Below are positions 47,837 to 55,527 of a DNA stretch of 64,000 nucleotides, piece by piece (position 1 is the stretch's first letter; the number at the start of each line of letters is the position of its first letter). The notes beneath the pieces were generated by a model, which was given only the letters and a program-made list of their open reading frames with translations, was not told the origin of the DNA and did not search any database. The position numbers and the translations under genes were made by a program. This stretch comes from Chitiniphilus eburneus (GTDB taxonomy: Bacteria; Pseudomonadota; Gammaproteobacteria; Burkholderiales; Chitinibacteraceae): the NCBI RefSeq assembly GCF_005048205.1, contig NZ_SUMF01000003.1, positions 1-64,000 of the forward strand. The letters are read 5' to 3'.

Positions 47837-49609
47837 ATGAAAATCCTGTTCAATCACCTCGGCTTCGAACCGGGCGGCGTCAAGCAGGCGCTGCTGGAAG
47901 CACCAGCCAGCCTCGCCGCTGGCGGCTTTTCGGTCTATCGCGCCGAGACCCGCGAACGTGTGGTGCAAGGCCGGCTGGAAGCGGCCGGCAACGTGGCGCG
48001 CTGGGGCCAGCCCGGCGCCGCACCGTGGCATTACTGGCGCGCGGATTTCAGCGCGCTGGAACAGGAGGGCGACTATTTCCTGGTCATCGACGAGGTGTCG
48101 CCACCGCTGGTTTCGCACACCTTCGCCATCCGGCCGGGCCTGTTCGGCGACCTGCTACTGTCGGACATCCTCCACTACGTCAAAGGCCAGCGCTGCACTG
48201 GCATCTATGATCAGGCGGATCGTTCGCGCGCCAAGTGGGGCAGTGAGGAACGCCGGGATGTGCATGGCGGCTGGTACGACGCGTCGGGCGACTGCTCCAA
48301 ATACCTCAGCCACCTGTCGTATGCGCAGTTCATGAACCCGCAGCAGACGCCGCAGGTGGTCTGGAACCTGGCCGATGGCTGGAGCCGGCTGAACACGCCG
48401 CCGCGCTGGATCAGCGGCCGGCCGGTGGAAACCATCGACGTCAAGACCACCGACGAAGCCGTGGCCTTTGCATCGCGCTGGTTCAACGAGCGGCTGGTGG
48501 ACGAGGCACTGCACGGCGCCGACTACCTGGTACGGATGCAGGATCCGGCGGGCTACTTCTACATGACCGTGTTCGACCAGTGGTCCAAGGACCCGAACCG
48601 GCGCGATATCTGCGAATACAAGACACAAAAGGGCGAGAAGTTCGCCAGCTACCAGGCGGCGTACCGCCAGGGCGGCGGCGTGGCGATCGCCGCGCTGGCT
48701 CGTGCCTCCACGCTGCCGCGCGACGGTGAGGGCCATACCCGGGCCGACTACCTGTGGGCGGCGCGCAGTGGCTTCACCCACCTGGAAGCACATAACGTCG
48801 AGTACCTGGACGATGGCGTCGAAAACATCATCGACGACTACTGCGCGCTGCTGGCCGCCGTGGAGCTGCTGGCCGTCACCGGCGACGGCGAATATGCCGA
48901 TGCCGCCGCGCGCCGCGTGCTGGCATTGCTCGACCGCCAGCAACCGGAGGGCTGGTTCCGCGCCGACGCGCATGGCGAGCGCAGCTACTTCCACGCTGCC
49001 GAGGCCGGGTTGCCATGGCTGGCCTTGATCCGCTTCCTGGAAGTGGCGCCGGATCATCCGCTGTCCGGCCGCGTGCGCGAAGCATTGCGCCTGGCCTTCG
49101 AGTACGAACTGGCGATCACCACCGAAGTGAACAACCCCTTCGGTTACCCGCGCCAGTACGTCAGGCAGCACGGCAAACCGGGCAAGACGCAGTTCTTCAT
49201 TCCGCACGACAACGAATCGGGCTACTGGTGGCAGGGCGAAAACGCGCGCCTCGGCTCCATCGCCGCCGCCTACGAGCGCGCCGCGCAATTGTTCGAGCAG
49301 GATGGCGAATTCGCGGCACGCCTCGCCGCGCACGCGCAGCATGCGCTGGACTGGGTGCTGGGCGCCAACCCCTACGACGCATGCATGCTGCAAGGCTGGG
49401 GCCGTAACAACCCGCGCTATGAACCCGGTTACTTCAACGCACCCGGTGGCGTATGCAATGGCATCACCGGTGGTTTCGACGACGACGAAAACATCGACTT
49501 CCGTCCCGCCGAAGTGGCGACCATGGCGCATAGCTGGCGCTGGACCGAACAGTGGATGCCGCACGGTGCGTGGCTGTTCCTGGCGCTGTGCATCCGGCTG
49601 GCGGTGTGA
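47837..49609 (+). CDS. Glycoside hydrolase family 9, cytoplasmic
   Basis: A 590-residue GH9 enzyme without signal peptide. An N-terminal Ig-like domain (about 1-100, KILFNHLGFEP...) precedes the (alpha/alpha)6 barrel. It has the acid/base region GGWYDASGDCSKYLSH (about 144-159, with the paired Asp), the active-site stretch WVLGANPYDACMLQGWGRNNPRY, and the C-terminal Glu in FRPAEVATMAHSW. GH9 contains cellulases, but cytoplasmic members linked to a sugar kinase in chitin loci of Vibrio and relatives are exo-beta-glucosaminidases. That precedent, with the adjacent ROK kinase, suggests action on cello- or chito-oligosaccharides. Substrate is inferred. A 117-bp gap precedes it. Confidence 0.9.
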   Translation: MKILFNHLGFEPGGVKQALLEAPASLAAGGFSVYRAETRERVVQGRLEAAGNVARWGQPGAAPWHYWRADFSALEQEGDYFLVIDEVSPPLVSHTFAIRPGLFGDLLLSDILHYVKGQRCTGIYDQADRSRAKWGSEERRDVHGGWYDASGDCSKYLSHLSYAQFMNPQQTPQVVWNLADGWSRLNTPPRWISGRPVETIDVKTTDEAVAFASRWFNERLVDEALHGADYLVRMQDPAGYFYMTVFDQWSKDPNRRDICEYKTQKGEKFASYQAAYRQGGGVAIAALARASTLPRDGEGHTRADYLWAARSGFTHLEAHNVEYLDDGVENIIDDYCALLAAVELLAVTGDGEYADAAARRVLALLDRQQPEGWFRADAHGERSYFHAAEAGLPWLALIRFLEVAPDHPLSGRVREALRLAFEYELAITTEVNNPFGYPRQYVRQHGKPGKTQFFIPHDNESGYWWQGENARLGSIAAAYERAAQLFEQDGEFAARLAAHAQHALDWVLGANPYDACMLQGWGRNNPRYEPGYFNAPGGVCNGITGGFDDDENIDFRPAEVATMAHSWRWTEQWMPHGAWLFLALCIRLAV

Positions 49610-49610
49610 G

Positions 49611-49719
49611 GGCGGGTGAGATGTGAGGAGTGAGGGGGGAGGAGCAAATGCAAAACCGGGCTGTAGCTTGTTGCTTTTGACGTTACTCCTCACTCCTCAC
49701 GCTTCGCCCCTCACCCGCC
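49611..49719. repeat. Large imperfect inverted repeat between GH9 gene and hldD
   Basis: GGCGGGTGAG (49611-49620) pairs with CTCACCCGCC (49710-49719), and GTGAGGAGTGAG (49623-49634) pairs with CTCACTCCTCAC (49689-49700), giving 22 bp of stem with a bulge. It begins two bases after the GH9 stop and ends just before the hldD -10 box. It may serve as a terminator or mRNA end structure. Confidence 0.6.
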
Positions 49720-49721
49720 GT

Positions 49722-49727
49722 TATACT
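49722..49727 (+). promoter_or_regulatory. -10 box of hldD
   Basis: TATACT, 60 nt ahead of the hldD ATG, directly after the inverted repeat. A suitable -35 is not obvious. Confidence 0.4.
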
Positions 49728-49786
49728 AGTGGCCTTTCGGGGCCATCCTTGCCCGCGCATCCAGTCATCCACCAAGGTTTCCACCC

Positions 49787-50788
49787 ATGACCATCATCGT
49801 CACCGGCGCGGCCGGGTTCATTGGCTCCAATCTCGTGCGCGCGCTCAATGCGCGGGGCGAGACGGATATCGTTGCCGTCGATAACCTGACCCGGGGCGAT
49901 AAATACCGCAATCTGGCCGACTGCCAGATTGCCCATTACCTGGACAAGCAGGATTTCATCGAAGAGCTGGCCAGCGGTGGCTTCGATGGTGAAGTGTCTG
50001 CCATCCTGCATCAGGGCGCGTGTTCCGACACCATGGAGCACAACGGCAAGTACATGATGGACAATAACTATCAGTACACGCTGGCCTTGTTCGAATGGTG
50101 CCAGTCGGAGGAAGTTCAGTTCCTGTACGCCTCCAGCGCGGCCACCTACGGCGCGGGCAGCAACGGTTTCTACGAGGATCCGGAATGCGAGGCGCCGCTG
50201 AACGTCTACGGCTATTCCAAGCTGTTGTTCGATCAGGTGTTGCGCCGTCGGATCGATAGCGGACAGATCACCGCTCAAGTGGCCGGATTCCGTTACTTCA
50301 ATGTCTATGGCCCGCGCGAGTGGCACAAGGGGCGGATGGCATCGGTGGCGTTTCATCACTTCAACCAGTATCGCGAGTCGGGCAAGGTCAAGCTGTTCGG
50401 CGAATACGGTGGCTATGCCGCCGGTGGCCACACGCGCGATTTCGTGTCGGTGGAGGATGTGGTCAACGTCAACCTGTGGTTCCTCGACAATCCGGAGGTC
50501 TGCGGCATCTATAACGTCGGTTCCGGGCGTGCCCAGCCATTCAACGATGTGGCGGTGGCTGCGGTGAATGCGTGTCGCGCCCAGGACGGCTTGCCGGCAC
50601 TGAGCCTGGCCGAACTGGTGGCGCAAGGCATCCTGGAATACACCGAGTTCCCCGATGCCCTGCGCGGCAAGTACCAGTGCTTTACCGAGGCCGACCTCAC
50701 CCTGCTGCGCGAGGCGGGCTACGACGCGCCGTTCTACTCGGTGGAAGAAGGTGTGCAGCGCTATGTGAATGCCTTGCTGGCGGGCTGA
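49787..50788 (+). CDS. hldD: ADP-L-glycero-D-manno-heptose 6-epimerase
   Basis: Last step of ADP-heptose synthesis for the lipopolysaccharide inner core. The 333-residue SDR enzyme has [16 protein letters not shown] for NADP, the family block [21 protein letters not shown], the catalytic YxxxK in [12 protein letters not shown], and [20 protein letters not shown]. It is monocistronic with its own terminator. Also known as rfaD. Confidence 0.98.
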   Translation: MTIIVTGAAGFIGSNLVRALNARGETDIVAVDNLTRGDKYRNLADCQIAHYLDKQDFIEELASGGFDGEVSAILHQGACSDTMEHNGKYMMDNNYQYTLALFEWCQSEEVQFLYASSAATYGAGSNGFYEDPECEAPLNVYGYSKLLFDQVLRRRIDSGQITAQVAGFRYFNVYGPREWHKGRMASVAFHHFNQYRESGKVKLFGEYGGYAAGGHTRDFVSVEDVVNVNLWFLDNPEVCGIYNVGSGRAQPFNDVAVAAVNACRAQDGLPALSLAELVAQGILEYTEFPDALRGKYQCFTEADLTLLREAGYDAPFYSVEEGVQRYVNALLAG

Positions 50789-50824
50789 TCCCCGCGGCAT
50801 GCGGACGACAAGACCGACCCCTGG

Positions 50825-50940
50825 CCTGATGCCAGTCAGTTAAACCTGACTGGCATTTTTGTTTTTGTCTGGGAGTTTGCTTGAACGACGGTTGACCACG
50901 CTGGGATAAGTCCCGGGGGTAGCGCGAATAACCGCGCCTG
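50825..50940. repeat. Intergenic repeat unit A, copy 1
   Basis: This 116-bp unit starts CCTGATGCCAGTCA and ends AACCGCGCCTG. A second copy with most bases identical is at 52351-52460. Here unit A is followed directly by unit B; in the second locus B comes first. The copy includes the hldD terminator. Confidence 0.75.
50830..50861 (+). terminator. Terminator of hldD
   Basis: A perfect 10-bp stem TGCCAGTCAG/CTGACTGGCA (50830-50839 and 50846-50855) followed by TTTTTGTTTTT. It lies 42 nt past the stop, within repeat unit A. Confidence 0.9.
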
Positions 50941-51061
50941 TCTTTACCAACACCAAGGGCGCCATTGGCGCCCTTGGTGTTGGTGCAATACCAATTCGAT
51001 CATCGCGGGGCGGCTGGCAAAGCCAGCGCCGCAGTGCATTCCGAGGACGGCCACCCTTCTG
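50941..51061. repeat. Intergenic repeat unit B, copy 1, with 39-bp palindrome
   Basis: This 121-bp unit starts TCTTTACCAACACC. Its core is a perfect palindrome at 50946-50984 with 19-bp arms and a single centre base. It is followed by a conserved stretch TTCGATCATCGCGGGGCGGC. Copy 2 is at 52231-52350. The palindrome has no T-run on either side, so it does not look like an ordinary terminator. Confidence 0.75.
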
Positions 51062-51084
51062 CTCCCGGGGCGGGGTGGGTGCTG

Positions 51085-51100
51085 CTTGACGCGGGTCAAG
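51085..51100 (+). promoter_or_regulatory. Fnr/Crp-type palindromic site upstream of the lipoprotein gene
   Basis: CTTGAC-GCGG-GTCAAG is a perfect dyad with the half-site and 4-base spacing of Fnr/Anr/Dnr boxes (TTGAY-N4-RTCAA). It lies about 109 bp before the ATG of the lipoprotein gene, with a possible -10 GATAGT about 30 bp downstream. Binding is inferred. Confidence 0.5.
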
Positions 51101-51208
51101 GAATTCAAACCTAGCACATCGCTTTCGATAGTACAGGGGCATACATATTACGTGTCCTGCCACGTGAGCATGCCGGGCCGTATTCCATTCGATTGAGAGG
51201 AACGCACG

Positions 51209-52198
51209 ATGAAATCCAATGTTCGCCTGAAACCCATCCTGGTGCTGCTGGCGTTCTGTGGCGCGCTGGGGCTGGCCGCCTGTGGTGGCGATGGAGATAG
51301 TGGAAATATCGGTGTCAACGGCAACAACGGTGGCCCGCCCCCGGCATCCGTGTCGACACCCGTGCCGACGCCCACACCGCCCACCGGCTGGATCAGCTAC
51401 AACCCTGCCGGCGGCACCGTCTGGTATGACACGGTAACCGGCGCTCTCATCAGACAAGGTTCCGAGTCCTGTGTGGAAGAACCGGTCGCGCTGGATGTCC
51501 GTCCTTCCGACGGCATGCTGATGGGCATGAGCAGCAGCGGCAAACTGATGGCGCTCGATACCCTTAGCGGCCAGTGCAATGTGGTCGACCTGGGCGATCT
51601 CGGCACCCAACTGGCCAACCTGGCCCTGGTAGAACCCATCCACGGCTTCGCGGTGAACCCGGACGGCGTGTATGCGGTGCTGGCCGACGACCTCGTCGGG
51701 CACGTGCTCACCTTCAAGGAGGGCGACAGCACGTTCAAGTCCAGCTTCTCGCTACAGAGGCAACCACTTACCTGGGTGGATTATGCATTTGGCATCGATT
51801 TTATGGACACGGGCGACACCAGCCGGCTGATCGTCGTATCGCTCAAGTTGCTCGACGTCGACACCTTGCCCGGCACCGTCGAGGCGCGCTGGGGCACCCA
51901 TATGATCCGCTACAACCCGGACGGCACCTACCTCGACGACAGCGTTGGCGGCCATGCTTTCTACTACACGCCAGACAGGTTCACCGCCGACGACATTGCC
52001 ATTGCCAATGGTGTGCTGTACATCCGCGAGGGCAATGCAACCGCCGACTCCGGCTCCCCACCCAACACCGGCTACCTGGCGGCCTTCGATCCGCTGACCC
52101 AGGCACCGATCGGCGAAGGGGTGCTATTCCTGGATCAGGGTAGCGGCACCAACCTGTCCAACGAGGCGCTGGCGGTACGGCTCCCGGCGGGGGACTGA
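51209..52198 (+). CDS. Lipoprotein of unknown function
   Basis: A 329-residue lipoprotein with lipobox LAAC (Cys25). A low-complexity Gly/Asn/Pro/Thr linker (about 26-60) follows. The globular part (about 60-325) has repeated beta-rich motifs such as ALDVRPSDGMLMGMSSSGKLMALD and GFAVNPDGVYAVLADD, which suggest a beta-propeller of the NHL/quinoprotein-like kind. I do not recognise the family. GAGAGG lies before the ATG. The gene is bracketed by the A-B and B-A intergenic repeats and has a Fnr-like site upstream, so it may be a separately acquired cassette. Confidence 0.8.
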   Translation: MKSNVRLKPILVLLAFCGALGLAACGGDGDSGNIGVNGNNGGPPPASVSTPVPTPTPPTGWISYNPAGGTVWYDTVTGALIRQGSESCVEEPVALDVRPSDGMLMGMSSSGKLMALDTLSGQCNVVDLGDLGTQLANLALVEPIHGFAVNPDGVYAVLADDLVGHVLTFKEGDSTFKSSFSLQRQPLTWVDYAFGIDFMDTGDTSRLIVVSLKLLDVDTLPGTVEARWGTHMIRYNPDGTYLDDSVGGHAFYYTPDRFTADDIAIANGVLYIREGNATADSGSPPNTGYLAAFDPLTQAPIGEGVLFLDQGSGTNLSNEALAVRLPAGD

Positions 52199-52230
52199 CC
52201 CCACCGGCAAGGCCCTCGATCCGGTTCCGG

Positions 52231-52350
52231 TCTTTACCACCACCAGGGGCGCCAATGGCGCCTCTGGTGGTGGCGCAATATCGATTCGATCATCGCGGGG
52301 CGGCTGGTAAAGCCGGCGCTGCGGCGCATCCCGAAGATGCCCCCCTTCTG
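52231..52350. repeat. Intergenic repeat unit B, copy 2
   Basis: It matches 50941-51061 closely. The palindrome arms differ at several bases, but most changes occur on both arms so that pairing is kept (for example AACACC/GGTGTT becomes CCACC/GGTGG). Here B is followed directly by A. Confidence 0.75.
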
Positions 52351-52460
52351 CCTGATGCCAGTCAATCAAGCCTGACTGACATGCTTGTTTGGGAATTTGC
52401 TCGAACGACGTTTGACCACGCTGGGACAAGTCCCGGGGGCAGCACGAACAACCGCGGCTG
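52351..52460. repeat. Intergenic repeat unit A, copy 2
   Basis: It matches 50825-50940, including the stretch CGCTGGGACAAGTCCCGGGG, but its terminator-like stem has decayed to about five bp and the T-run is lost. So only copy 1 serves as a terminator. Confidence 0.75.
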
Positions 52461-52615
52461 TTCAAAGAGCAATGCCAGTCGTTTGGGCAGGTTTCCAGCC
52501 GACTCCAGGGGCGCAAAGCCCGGCGGGTCGATGATGGCCATCGCTGCAACATGAGAAGCCGATTCGCTGCGGCGCCACTTGTTGTTGCGCCGTCATCAGG
52601 CGGATCGGCCGCCGC

Positions 52616-52696
52616 TATAATGTGTAGGCGATCAACACGCCCCACACCTCCTGACGTACCAGAAAAGAGGACGTGTGAATCACGTCCTCTTTTAAC
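52616..52696 (+). ncRNA. Candidate short transcript or stand-alone terminator unit
   Basis: TATAAT at 52616-52621 is followed 42 nt later by a perfect 13-bp hairpin AAAAGAGGACGTG/CACGTCCTCTTTT (52663-52675 and 52681-52693). Transcription from the -10 would yield an RNA of about 65 nt ending at the hairpin. No open frame of note lies within it. There is no good -35, and the hairpin could simply be bidirectional. The rest of the 657-bp gap (52199-52855) beyond the repeats holds no gene I can support. Confidence 0.35.
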
Positions 52697-52855
52697 TTCA
52701 ATACCGGCGGTGGACGCTTAAATAACTGGCACAGGCCCCTGGCCGGCTTTTTTTCGGCGCAAACGCTGGAACATGGCAATCCGCGCCTTGCCTCGTATTC
52801 TGGATCGGCTACTTTGTAATACGTCCAGCCACTGGATCTACAAACGGAGAAACCG

Positions 52856-53413
52856 ATGAAACGTATCCTGCTCGCTACATTGCTCGCAACCAGCCTGGCC
52901 GCACCGCTCTGGGCTGAAGAGGCCAGTCCGTTCCTATACGAAAAGAGCGAAAAGGTGACGGTGGAAATCACTGGTGTCGATCATGATCGGCGCGTGCTCA
53001 CCGTGCGCCAGCCGGATGGCGAGATGGCGGAGTTCGCGGTATCGCCCGCGGTGCGCAACTTCGACCAGTTGAAAGTGGGCGACATCGCCGCCGTGGTGCT
53101 CGATCGCGCGCTGGCGTTCGATGTGATCAAGGGCGGCGCCGGCGTGGCGCAGATTCGCACCGAAGAAGGCGTGGGTCGTACCGAAGAGGGCGACAAGCCG
53201 GGTGCCACATGGGAAACCACCCAGATCATCACCGCCGACGTGATCGCGGTGGATCAGGCCAAGGGCCTGCTCAAGCTGCGTGGCCCCAAGGGCAAGGTGA
53301 TCGAGTTCCTGGTGCGCGATGCCGCTCGCCTGAGCGATATCGCCGTGGGCGACCAGGTGCAGGTGCGCTACAAACGCGCGCTGGCGATGTGGATCGAAAG
53401 CACCGCAAAGTAA
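52856..53413 (+). CDS. Periplasmic protein with two internal repeats, unknown function
   Basis: A 185-residue exported protein, with a signal peptide cut after about residue 20 (APLWA). The mature part is two similar modules. The first (about 33-90) runs from VTVEITGVDHDRRVLTVRQ to KVGDIAAVVLDRALAF. The second (about 120-180) runs from TADVIAVDQAKGLLKLRGP to AVGDQVQVRYKRALAM. Each looks like a small beta-barrel (OB-like). I do not recognise the family. It is a single-gene unit with its own terminator. Confidence 0.75.
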   Translation: MKRILLATLLATSLAAPLWAEEASPFLYEKSEKVTVEITGVDHDRRVLTVRQPDGEMAEFAVSPAVRNFDQLKVGDIAAVVLDRALAFDVIKGGAGVAQIRTEEGVGRTEEGDKPGATWETTQIITADVIAVDQAKGLLKLRGPKGKVIEFLVRDAARLSDIAVGDQVQVRYKRALAMWIESTAK

Positions 53414-53430
53414 ACAAAGGTATACGAGGG

Positions 53431-53454
53431 CGCCGACGAAAGTCGGCGTCTTTT
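53431..53454 (+). terminator. Terminator of the two-repeat periplasmic protein gene
   Basis: A 7-bp stem CGCCGAC/GTCGGCG with a GAAA loop is followed by TCTTTT, 18 nt past the stop. Confidence 0.85.
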
Positions 53455-53481
53455 CAATTCTGGCGATGAAAAGGAGCAACC

Positions 53482-54408
53482 ATGCGTGCAGTGCGCATTC
53501 ATCAATACGGCTCGCGTGAGGTATTGCGACTGGAGGAGGCGCCCATGCCATCGCTGGAGGATGGCGATGTGCTGGTGAAGGTGGTGGCGGCGGGCGTCAA
53601 CCCGGTGGACTGGAAGATACGCGAAGGCCACCTCAAGGAAATGCTGCCCCATGCCTTGCCGCTGACGCTGGGCTGGGACGTTTCCGGCGTGGTCAGCGCC
53701 GTTGGTGCGGGGGTTGCCGATTTGCAGGTGGGCGACGCGGTGTACGGCCGGCCCGATATCGTGCGCAACGGCAGTTATGCCGAGTATGTGGCGGTGCGCG
53801 CCAGCGAACTGGCGGCCAAGCCTGCCACGATTGCGCATGCCACGGCGGCCTCGCTGCCCCTGGCCGGTATCACCGCCTGGGAAGTGATCGTCCGGCAGGG
53901 GCGGGTACAACCAGGGCAGCGGGTTCTGGTGCATGCCGGGGCCGGTGGTGTCGGTTCGCTGGCGATCCAGTTGGCCAAATGGCGCGGCGCCCACGTGATC
54001 GCCACGGCCTCGGCCGCCAATCGCGATCTGGTGCTGAGCCTGGGGGCCGACGAGGTGATCGACTACCGCAGCACGCCATTCCAGCAGGCCGTGCGCGACG
54101 TGGACCTGGTGTTCGATACGCTGGGGGGTACGGTGCAGGCGCTGTCGTGGCAGGTGCTGAAGCCGGACGGGTTGCTGGTATCCATCGTCAGCCCGCCGGC
54201 CGAACAGCACGAAGGCCGACGCGGGGCGTTCGTTTTCATCGGCCCCGATGCCGAGGTGCTGCGCGAACTGGCCGCGCTGGTCGATGATGGCGTGCTGCGG
54301 CCGCTGGTCGGGGCGGAATTCGCGCTGGCGGATGTTGCCGCGGCGCACGAACTGAGCGAATCGGGTCGGGCACGCGGCAAGATCGTGCTGCATGTCGGCA
54401 CGCCATGA
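53482..54408 (+). CDS. Zinc-less quinone oxidoreductase (MDR family)
   Basis: A 308-residue NADP-dependent medium-chain oxidoreductase. The N-terminal GroES-like domain (MRAVRIHQYGSREVLRLEEA, ...GVNPVDWKIREGH) is followed by a Rossmann domain with VLVHAGAGGVGSLAIQLAKW. No structural or catalytic zinc ligands are visible, as in quinone oxidoreductases. The substrate is unknown. AAAAGGAG precedes the ATG. It is convergent with the AraC-type gene. Confidence 0.92.
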   Translation: MRAVRIHQYGSREVLRLEEAPMPSLEDGDVLVKVVAAGVNPVDWKIREGHLKEMLPHALPLTLGWDVSGVVSAVGAGVADLQVGDAVYGRPDIVRNGSYAEYVAVRASELAAKPATIAHATAASLPLAGITAWEVIVRQGRVQPGQRVLVHAGAGGVGSLAIQLAKWRGAHVIATASAANRDLVLSLGADEVIDYRSTPFQQAVRDVDLVFDTLGGTVQALSWQVLKPDGLLVSIVSPPAEQHEGRRGAFVFIGPDAEVLRELAALVDDGVLRPLVGAEFALADVAAAHELSESGRARGKIVLHVGTP

Positions 54409-54480
54409 CGGGCCAGGAATGGGGCAAAGCGCTGCTTGCCAGCGTGACTGCACCGGGTTTCGCTGACCGTTCCGGATCGG

Positions 54481-55410
54481 TCAGGGCTGAACCAGTGGTC
54501 CGCCACACGGTTGCAGGTCCAGCGAGGGAGCCGGCTCGTCGAACGGCTGGGGTGCGGTCTGCGCAACCAGTAGATGGTGACGACGACGGAAATCGGCTGG
54601 CGTGCAACCGCGCTGCCGGGCGAACAGGCGGTAGAAATGGCCGGGATTGGCGAAGCCGCTGCGTTCGGCGACCAACTGGATCGGCAGGTCGCTGCTGACC
54701 AGCAGGTGGCAGGCGTGGCCGAGACGCAGTTGTTGCAGCACTTCGGTCACGTTGCTGAACAGCCCTTCACGGAACAGCCGTTTCAGCGTGGCCGGGCTGG
54801 TGGCCGCGACGCGTGCCACGTCCTCCATGGCCACCGGTTCGCGATAGTGTGCGTGCAGGTAATCCAGCGCCGCACGCAGGCGTGGGTCCTCGCGCGATTC
54901 GCCATGGCCGGCGCCCAGTCGCCGCGCATCGCTGTCGCGCGCCAGCGCATCGAGAATCTCGAACAGGCATGCCAGCCGCAGCATGCCCCGGCTGGCGTGC
55001 AGCCGCTGGAACAATGGCAGCACCTGCGCGATACAGGCCGGGCTGAACACCACCCCGTCGCGCGCACCGTCCAGCCAAGTGCGAAACCCGGTCAGCTCGG
55101 GCAGGCCATGCCCGCTCAGGGTGCGCAGCCATTCCTCGGTGAAGTACACCACCTGCACCTGTTGGGGCATGCCATCGGCGCGTGGCGTCGCCTGCCACGT
55201 ATGCGCCTGACCGGGCCCGACCAGCGCCAGGTCCGCCTCACCGAACGGGGCGACATCGCCGCCGAGATAGCGCAGGCCCTGCGCGCCCAGGGTCAGGGTG
55301 AGTTCGAATTCGGGGTGGTAGTGCCAGAGGAAGGGCACCCGTTCGGTAGTCAGCGATATGTAGTGCCAGTCCTGGCCGAACGTGCGCCCCACCAGTTCTC
55401 TTGTCAACAT
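54481..55410 (-). CDS. AraC-family transcriptional regulator
   Basis: A 309-residue regulator. The N-terminal half is a cupin-like ligand domain (about 20-130: FLWHYHPEFELTLTLG...GRAHTW type stretch GPGQAHTW). The C-terminal AraC domain has two helix-turn-helix motifs (MEDVARVAATSPATLKRLF and LVAERSGFANPGHFYRLFAR). The ATG at 55410 is used; a TTG three codons upstream is possible. It diverges from a HAD phosphatase gene 117 bp away, the likeliest candidate for control. Confidence 0.93.
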   Translation of the reverse strand: MLTRELVGRTFGQDWHYISLTTERVPFLWHYHPEFELTLTLGAQGLRYLGGDVAPFGEADLALVGPGQAHTWQATPRADGMPQQVQVVYFTEEWLRTLSGHGLPELTGFRTWLDGARDGVVFSPACIAQVLPLFQRLHASRGMLRLACLFEILDALARDSDARRLGAGHGESREDPRLRAALDYLHAHYREPVAMEDVARVAATSPATLKRLFREGLFSNVTEVLQQLRLGHACHLLVSSDLPIQLVAERSGFANPGHFYRLFARQRGCTPADFRRRHHLLVAQTAPQPFDEPAPSLDLQPCGGPLVQP

Positions 55411-55527
55411 ACGGTTCAAAGAGTGTGATGAAATTGAGCCAATTGTAGAGAAAGATGATCCATTTCGGCAGCATCGCCTGCCAGCCGAGGGCTAAAGTGA
55501 GGACATCGCACCTTGTGGAGCATCGTG

